This document shows positions 59,164 to 64,000 of a stretch of DNA of 64,000 bases, piece by piece. Under the pieces are notes generated by a model. It was not told the origin of the DNA. It saw only the letters and a list, made by a program, of their open reading frames with translations, and made no database searches. Source of the DNA: Terriglobales bacterium (lineage in GTDB: Bacteria; Acidobacteriota; Terriglobia; Bryobacterales; Bryobacteraceae); contig JAIXQP010000017.1 of NCBI GenBank assembly GCA_027485675.1, positions 161,133 through 225,132 of the forward strand, written 5' to 3'. A program made the translations under genes and the position numbers. Positions within the stretch are counted from its first letter, which is position 1. Each line of letters begins with the position of its first letter.

Positions 59164-62100
59164 TTAGAACGCGTAGCGGAGGCCGAACTGAATCCGGCGG
59201 CGGCCGCCGTCGGTCAGGCCTTCGTTGGCAAAGCCGGCGTTATTGACGTTGGCCTGGGGAATGCCGTAGTCGCGAGTATTGGTGAGGTTGTAGAAGTCGA
59301 ACCGCAGGTCAAAGGTGTGCTTCTCCCAAGGCATGCGAACCACTTTCTTGAAGGCGACGTCGATGTTGTTGATCCCATCGGCGCGGAGGACGCTGCGCCC
59401 GACGTTGCCCATGGGATTGGCGGCGTTGACCAGCGAGAAGAGGTTGAAGACGCCCCCGGTGAACTGGCCGGCGCTGCGGATCTCGCGCATATCCATGCTG
59501 CCGAGGTCCAGGCTGGTGTTCAGGTTGGGGCGGATGGAGGTGCCGACGAGAGCGTCGATGCCGGACAGGCGGCGGCCGGGGTCGGAACCGTTGAGCGGGG
59601 TGAACGGCGGACCGCTCTGAAAGCTGAGCAGAGAGGAGACCATCCAGCCACCGAAAAGGCGGCCGGCGAATCCTTGCTGATCGCGCTTAAAGGGCAGTTC
59701 GTAGGTAAAGTTGGTCGTGAAGCGATGCGGCCGGTCGTAGGTGGAGCGGCCACGGTCGGCGCGGCGATTGAAGCTGTCCTGGGGAACGGCGATTTCCCCG
59801 GCCACGGAGGGGTTGAAGATCTCCGAAGCATCGTCGATAAAGGAGCTCCAGGTGTAGTGGGCGCCCAGCGAGAAGTTCTGGGAGAGGCGCTTTTCAATCG
59901 ACGTCTGCCAGGAGTGGTAGATGGAAGAGGCGGCGTTCGCGCGATGGCGAATGGGGCCGCGGGCGGGGTTGACCCGGACGACAGGGTTCGCCGCCCCGCC
60001 GAAGTTGTTCGTCGTCGGCAGCGTGGGGTTCCCGTCGATAGTCTGGAAGAGCGCGGTGCCTTTGGTCGACACCATGCCGGTCGTCAGGACCCAGTTGCGC
60101 GTCAGTTCGCGCTGGAATTGGAAGGCGAACTGCTCAACCACGGGGGCGCGGAAGTTAGAGTCAACAATGGTGCGCGGGAGTTGGGCGGGGTTGGTGGGGC
60201 CGGGGACCACGCGACCCTGCGCGATGTCCTGAATGCGCTGATAGGCGCCAGTCTGGCCCGCCGGGAAGTTGTTGACGATCGTGAACGGGAAGGCGCTGTA
60301 GATATTCAGGTAGATGTTGTTGAAAATCAGGTCATACGTGCGGGAGTAGCCGCCGCGCATGACGAGTTTCTGATCGCCGGTGAGCTTGCTGAGGATACCC
60401 TTGCCGGTGCCAAAGCGGTAGTTGAAGCCGAAGCGGGGCGCCCAGTTGTTCTTGTCGCGGGGCGGGGCGGGGTCGACGCGGAAGTCCGGATTGTTGTTGT
60501 TGAGGGAGACGACGCGTTCGTTGACGCGTTCGAGGAAGTTGAAGGCGTTGCCGGGCGACTCGTAGCGGATCCCGTAGGTGATGGTGAGATTGGGCCGGAC
60601 GCGCCATTCGTCCTGCAGGAAGAAGAAGTAGTCGTAGTACTGATACGCCTGCCAGCGGCCGACGCCGGGCAGGAAGGAGTTGATGGACGCGTTGATCGGG
60701 GTATCGTCAATCACGTTCTGCAGGGTGGCGTAGGCGATCCGTCCGCGGATGGTGGGGTTGAAGTCCTGGTTCTGGTTGAGACGTCGGAAATCGAAGCCGG
60801 CCTTGTAGGAGTGGCTACCGCGGAACCAGGAGAAGTTGTTCATGATCTGGTAGTTGGTCACCGCCTGGGCCTGAGGCAGGTTGACGGCGAGGCCGATGGC
60901 GGTGCGGCTATTGGCGGAGTTGAAGCCGCTGAGGCCTAAGCCGGTCACCTCGAACGACGGAATGGCGAGGGAGCCCGCGTCGGCCGCCAGGGTCTGCGAG
61001 ACGACCCGCTGGAAGCTCGCCCGAAACTCGTTGAAGATCGAAGAGGACAGGGTGCTGTTCAGGAAGACGTTGGCGGCGGTGCGGTCCTGCGGCGACTGGG
61101 AGGTCAGGCCCGGAGGCACGGACTGGCCGCTAACCTGGGTGCGCGTGTCGAGGAGAACACGGCCGCCGAGGGTGTGTTTATCGTTGAAGCGATGGTCGCC
61201 GCGGGCGGACCACTGCCAGGCGTTGAGCAGGGCGGGCTGGGCGCCGGCCAGGGTGCCGGTGGGAATCGAAAGCGCTTGGCCGCCGACGTTGACGCTAGCC
61301 GGAGTGCCACCACCGATCTGGGCGGCGGGCAGAAAATCGAGCAGGGCCTGCAGTTGGGGCCGGCCGGCGGCGAAGGGACGCAGCAGCGCCTTGCCCGCTT
61401 CGGTGGGGGCGCCTTGGATGGCCGTGCCGGCGGCAAACTGCCGATCCGTCCAGCGCATCAGCGAGCCGAAGAAGAAGGTCTTGTTCTTGACGATCGGGCC
61501 GCCGCCGGTGGCGCCGAACTGGTTTTCAATGCGCCACGGTGCACGGGTAAAGCCGGAAAGCTTTTCGATGTTGGATCGCGCATTCAGGCGGTTGCTGTTG
61601 TGGTACCAGAAAGCCGTCCCATGGAGTTCGTTCGTGCCGCTTTTGGTGACGATACTAACGACGGAGCCGGCGGCGCGCCCGTACTCGGGCAGAAACTGAT
61701 TCGTAATGATCCGGAACTCGGCAACGGTGTCGGGGTTGTTGATCTCCTGTTGCAGGCCGCCGGTGGAAGGGTTGTTCGAGTCAGAACCATCGACGACGAA
61801 GTTATTCGACCGCTGCCGCATGCCGTTGACCGAGAACGCCACGCCTCCAGAAGCGAAAGTGGAGTTGCCGGATGACATCTGCGCCACGCCGGCCACCGAG
61901 AGCGCCGCATTCAGGATGTTGCGGCTGGGGGAGAGCGGTAACTCCTCAATGCGCTTCGAATCAAAATTCGCTCCGACTTCGGCGTTGGTGGTATTAATCA
62001 GCGGAGCTTCGCTGGTCACGTTGACCACTTCGGAACTGCTCTTCACTTCGAGCTTCACCAGGAACTCTGCGTTCTGGTTCAACTGCAGGGTAATAGGCCC

Positions 62101-62364
62101 CTGGACATACTTAGCAAAGCCGGCGGCTTCGACGGTCAACTCGTAGTTCGACGCGGGGAGCTGGGGGATGCGGAACCGTCCGTCTGCGCTGGTGGCCGAG
62201 GTATTCACGAAGCCGGTGGCGATGTTCTTCACGGAGACTTTGGCGTTGGCCACGACGGCGCCGGTGGCGTCCGCCACACTGCCAAGGACCGAACCGGTGG
62301 TTTGCGCCCCCAATCCGGTCGCCAGACAAAGCGCAGAAGCGACAGAGAACAGGATTCTCTTCAT
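59164..62364 (-). CDS. Oar-like TonB-dependent receptor
   Basis: 1066 aa. Signal peptide (MKRILFSVASALCLATGLGAQ), carboxypeptidase-regulatory-like domain (~24-110; VLGSVADATGAVVANAKV...NYELTVEAAGFAKYV), plug domain with LPLSPSRNILN and SVNGMRQRSNNFVVDG followed by EYGRAAGSVVSIVTKSGTNE, then a large barrel (FFFGSLMRWTDRQ..., DEWRVRPNLTITYGIRYE) with a C-terminal IQFGLRYAF ending in Phe. Unlike the Gly-rich receptor, the plug is complete. Likely substrate unknown. It stands alone: the downstream neighbour is convergent and the upstream one is divergent. Confidence 0.92.
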   Translation of the reverse strand: MKRILFSVASALCLATGLGAQTTGSVLGSVADATGAVVANAKVSVKNIATGFVNTSATSADGRFRIPQLPASNYELTVEAAGFAKYVQGPITLQLNQNAEFLVKLEVKSSSEVVNVTSEAPLINTTNAEVGANFDSKRIEELPLSPSRNILNAALSVAGVAQMSSGNSTFASGGVAFSVNGMRQRSNNFVVDGSDSNNPSTGGLQQEINNPDTVAEFRIITNQFLPEYGRAAGSVVSIVTKSGTNELHGTAFWYHNSNRLNARSNIEKLSGFTRAPWRIENQFGATGGGPIVKNKTFFFGSLMRWTDRQFAAGTAIQGAPTEAGKALLRPFAAGRPQLQALLDFLPAAQIGGGTPASVNVGGQALSIPTGTLAGAQPALLNAWQWSARGDHRFNDKHTLGGRVLLDTRTQVSGQSVPPGLTSQSPQDRTAANVFLNSTLSSSIFNEFRASFQRVVSQTLAADAGSLAIPSFEVTGLGLSGFNSANSRTAIGLAVNLPQAQAVTNYQIMNNFSWFRGSHSYKAGFDFRRLNQNQDFNPTIRGRIAYATLQNVIDDTPINASINSFLPGVGRWQAYQYYDYFFFLQDEWRVRPNLTITYGIRYESPGNAFNFLERVNERVVSLNNNNPDFRVDPAPPRDKNNWAPRFGFNYRFGTGKGILSKLTGDQKLVMRGGYSRTYDLIFNNIYLNIYSAFPFTIVNNFPAGQTGAYQRIQDIAQGRVVPGPTNPAQLPRTIVDSNFRAPVVEQFAFQFQRELTRNWVLTTGMVSTKGTALFQTIDGNPTLPTTNNFGGAANPVVRVNPARGPIRHRANAASSIYHSWQTSIEKRLSQNFSLGAHYTWSSFIDDASEIFNPSVAGEIAVPQDSFNRRADRGRSTYDRPHRFTTNFTYELPFKRDQQGFAGRLFGGWMVSSLLSFQSGPPFTPLNGSDPGRRLSGIDALVGTSIRPNLNTSLDLGSMDMREIRSAGQFTGGVFNLFSLVNAANPMGNVGRSVLRADGINNIDVAFKKVVRMPWEKHTFDLRFDFYNLTNTRDYGIPQANVNNAGFANEGLTDGGRRRIQFGLRYAF

Positions 62365-62628
62365 AAAATGAATTTCCCCTAACCTAGAAGTGGCAGTGAG
62401 AGGGCCGGCTAGGTGCCAAGTCGTTTAAGAGTCAAACCAGCGAGGCTCTTACTGGGAGAAGTGCTTGACCTGAAGCAAGGTTAATCTTCTAGCTGGAGTA
62501 CGAAGACAGGATGCCTGCCCGGTGCCCAATAGACCGATAGATGCAGAAATTAGCAAATCGTCTCAGATATTTTTCAAACGGGTTACGGAGAGGGGCTGGC
62601 GGCGGCGTTCCGCGCTCAAACACGGGCG
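62365..62628. other. AT-richer intergenic region between divergent genes
   Basis: 264 bp, no ORF. AGGGGA upstream of the receptor start (62364) is its probable SD. A TTGACC...TAATCT arrangement near 62465-62495 could be a plus-strand promoter remote from any gene. No clear operator palindrome found. Confidence 0.4.
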
Positions 62629-62657
62629 TTGACAGGGGGCAGGACGGGAAATATACT
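62629..62657 (+). promoter_or_regulatory. Near-consensus sigma-70 promoter
   Basis: TTGACA (62629-62634), a 17-bp spacer and TATACT (62652-62657). Start of transcription would be near 62664, about 43 nt before ATG 62707. The only textbook -35/-10 pair I find in the window. Confidence 0.8.
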
Positions 62658-62706
62658 CAGGCGCGATGGTAGCGGCCGGTACTCGACGCGACTAGGACCA
62701 ACTCTT

Positions 62707-63621
62707 ATGCATCTGTCTTCGATTCAGGGGATCATCCCCCCGCTGGTGACTCCGTTTGGGAACGAGGACGGCATTGACGAACCGCTGCACCGGGCCGAGG
62801 TACGCCACATGGTGGAGTCGGCCCGGATCCATGGGCTGGCGGTGTGCGGCAGCACCGGGGAGGGGCACACGCTGACGACGGAGGAGACACGGCGCATTAC
62901 GGCGTGGACGGTGGACGAGGTGAGGGGCCGGGTGCCGGTGATTACCGGGATTATTGCCGATAGCACGCGGGCGGCGATTGAGCGGGCCAAGGCGGTGGCG
63001 GACCTGGGCGTGGCGGCGCTGCAGGTGACGCCGGTGCATTATGTGTTCCGGCCGGATGACGACAGCATGCTGCGGTTTTTCTCTACGGTTTCCGAGCAGA
63101 GCGGGTTGCCGGTAATCATCTACAACGTGGTGCCGCAGTCGTATCTGCTGCCTCCCTTGCTGGTGCGGATCCTGAAGGAGGTCGATGGAGTAATTGGGGT
63201 GAAGCAGAGCGCGAGCGATATGAAGGCGCTGGCGGATTTGCTGGTTCTGACGGCGGAGGCCGGGATTGGAGATCGGGTGCGGATTCTGTCGGCGGTGGAT
63301 GCGCTGTTGTATCCGTCGTTCCAGCTTGGCTCGCACGGGGCGGTGGCGGCGATTCTGACGGCGGTGCCGGAGTGGTGTGTGGAGTTGTGGGAGGCGGTGC
63401 GGGCGGGGAGGCAGGAGCGGGCGTTGCTGCTGCATACGCACCTGTTGCACTTGTGGAACGCGATCGAGGCGCCGAACCTGCCGGCGAACGTCCGGACGGC
63501 GATGGCGCTGCGGGGGCGGCCGGGCGGGCAGCCGCGGAGCCCGATGCCGCCGAGCTCGCCGGCGCAACAAGCACGCATCGCGACGGTGCTCGCACGGGCG
63601 GAGGAGGCGTTGGGGGCGTGA
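62707..63621 (+). CDS. DHDPS/N-acetylneuraminate-lyase family aldolase
   Basis: 304 aa from ATG 62707; TAGGA lies ~10 nt upstream. The frame extends to 62629 but the promoter is inside that extension, so 62707 is correct. Class I aldolase barrel: GIIPPLVTPF, CGSTGEG, Y139 in IIYNVVP, and Schiff-base Lys166 in GVIGVKQSASD. The family condenses or cleaves pyruvate with an aldehyde (DapA, NanA, KDG aldolase). Not enough is seen to choose: no Arg as in DapA at the usual place is evident. The tail (PGGQPRSPMPPSSPAQQAR) is Pro-rich. Confidence 0.88.
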   Translation: MHLSSIQGIIPPLVTPFGNEDGIDEPLHRAEVRHMVESARIHGLAVCGSTGEGHTLTTEETRRITAWTVDEVRGRVPVITGIIADSTRAAIERAKAVADLGVAALQVTPVHYVFRPDDDSMLRFFSTVSEQSGLPVIIYNVVPQSYLLPPLLVRILKEVDGVIGVKQSASDMKALADLLVLTAEAGIGDRVRILSAVDALLYPSFQLGSHGAVAAILTAVPEWCVELWEAVRAGRQERALLLHTHLLHLWNAIEAPNLPANVRTAMALRGRPGGQPRSPMPPSSPAQQARIATVLARAEEALGA

Positions 63622-63800
63622 AAACAGTATGACGTTCACGGAGCATTCGAAAATATTTGCAACGGCTAACTCGCTCTCCGTCAATCACTTCCAGACAATC
63701 GGAATTTTTCGCTCCCCGGTTACCCTCTCCGGTGCTGCATCGTGAAATTGGGATCGGCGCCGCACCGCCGGTCCCCAACAAATTTCACGGAGTCACCGTC

Positions 63801-64000
63801 ATGAAGAAAGTTCTCACCGCAGAGCAAAAGCAGCGTCGTGCCGAAACAGCCCGTCGCAATGGAGCCAAAAGCAAAGGGCCCGTCACCATCGAAGGCAAAC
63901 ATCGCAGCTCCATGAACGCCATCACCGTCGGCAAATACGTCGACGTCCACGACGAAGAGGTGCCGGCCTTTGCGCCCATTCTCACGGTCGAGGACCGCAA
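63801..64000 (+). CDS. Hypothetical protein with NGAKSKGP-type N-terminal motif (partial, runs off window)
   Basis: ATG 63801 after CGGAG. The first 66 codons read MKKVLTAEQKQRRAETARRN, then GAKSKGPVTIEGKHRSSMNA and ITVGKYVDV. The R(R/A)NGAKS.GP.T.EGK..S..NA pattern is the start of a protein family that occurs in many copies in acidobacterial and other genomes; function unknown, possibly linked to mobile DNA. The remainder is outside the window. Base composition is C-rich again on the plus strand, unlike the preceding gene. The 179 bp before it hold no gene. Confidence 0.7.
   Translation, partial: MKKVLTAEQKQRRAETARRNGAKSKGPVTIEGKHRSSMNAITVGKYVDVHDEEVPAFAPILTVEDR

Overview
The window looks like chromosomal DNA of an acidobacterium of the Solibacter/Bryobacter type. 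The evidence is high GC content, two VWFA-related acidobacterial proteins (TIGR03436 type), a cyclophilin fused to the Solibacter-type C-terminal domain (TIGR03437 type), three very large Oar-like TonB-dependent receptors with a carboxypeptidase-regulatory-like N-terminus, and a DUF4097 lipoprotein with TSNG repeats. This is inference from recognised families; no rRNA, tRNA or CRISPR array is visible. Many genes appear to be leaderless: a TANNNT hexamer lies 6-8 nt upstream of the start codon and no Shine-Dalgarno (SD) sequence is present. Others overlap their neighbours by 1-40 bp.

Region by region. 1-12.6 kb: amidohydrolase, exported VWA protein followed by a ~170-bp tandem repeat derived from its own 3' end, cyclophilin fusion, D-threonine-aldolase-like PLP enzyme, small secreted proteins, tandem alpha/beta hydrolase, GNAT, Gfo/Idh/MocA oxidoreductase and a SASA esterase. 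12.6-17.4 kb: LolD-like ATPase overlapping clpC, then DUF1003 and DUF900 genes. 17.5-30.4 kb: two Oar-like receptors, M3 peptidase, VWA protein, a lysozyme-like exported protein, and a 48-aa membrane peptide with the best SD in the window.

30.4-37.3 kb is a compact bacterial microcompartment (BMC) locus. A plus-strand arm (BMC-H, CoA-acylating aldehyde dehydrogenase with an unusual tail, unknown 165-aa protein, recJ, membrane protein) converges on a minus-strand arm (class II sugar-phosphate aldolase, second BMC-H, three EutN/CcmL pentamer proteins). Gene content resembles the fucose/rhamnose-type BMCs of Planctomycetes/Verrucomicrobia. No BMC-T, PduL or acyl kinase is present in the window. 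The predicted path is deoxysugar phosphate -> lactaldehyde -> lactyl-CoA inside a shell of hexamers and pentamers only.

37.3-49.9 kb: rhomboid protease; aldo/keto reductase; a minus-strand operon of serine beta-lactamase-like protein, DJ-1/PfpI protein, PQQ-dependent dehydrogenase with a lanthanide-type D-x-D signature, and cytochrome c; HerA-like ATPase; two small lower-GC genes; a frameshifted TolB-like gene; MetE-like protein; FG-GAP protein; GNAT. 49.9-51.2 kb: a lower-GC HNH-nuclease gene on a ~1.2-kb insertion bounded by 47-bp direct repeats that complete both neighbouring genes. 51.9-56.7 kb: a tightly overlapping surface-glycan cluster (two GT2, DUF2304, TMTC-like membrane TPR protein, GT4). 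56.7-64 kb: orphan antitoxin, degenerate spacer, methyltransferase, VOC lipoprotein, third Oar-like receptor, a DHDPS-family aldolase behind a near-consensus promoter, and the start of a gene cut by the window edge. The strand composition (C-rich versus G-rich plus strand) flips near 58.5 kb.
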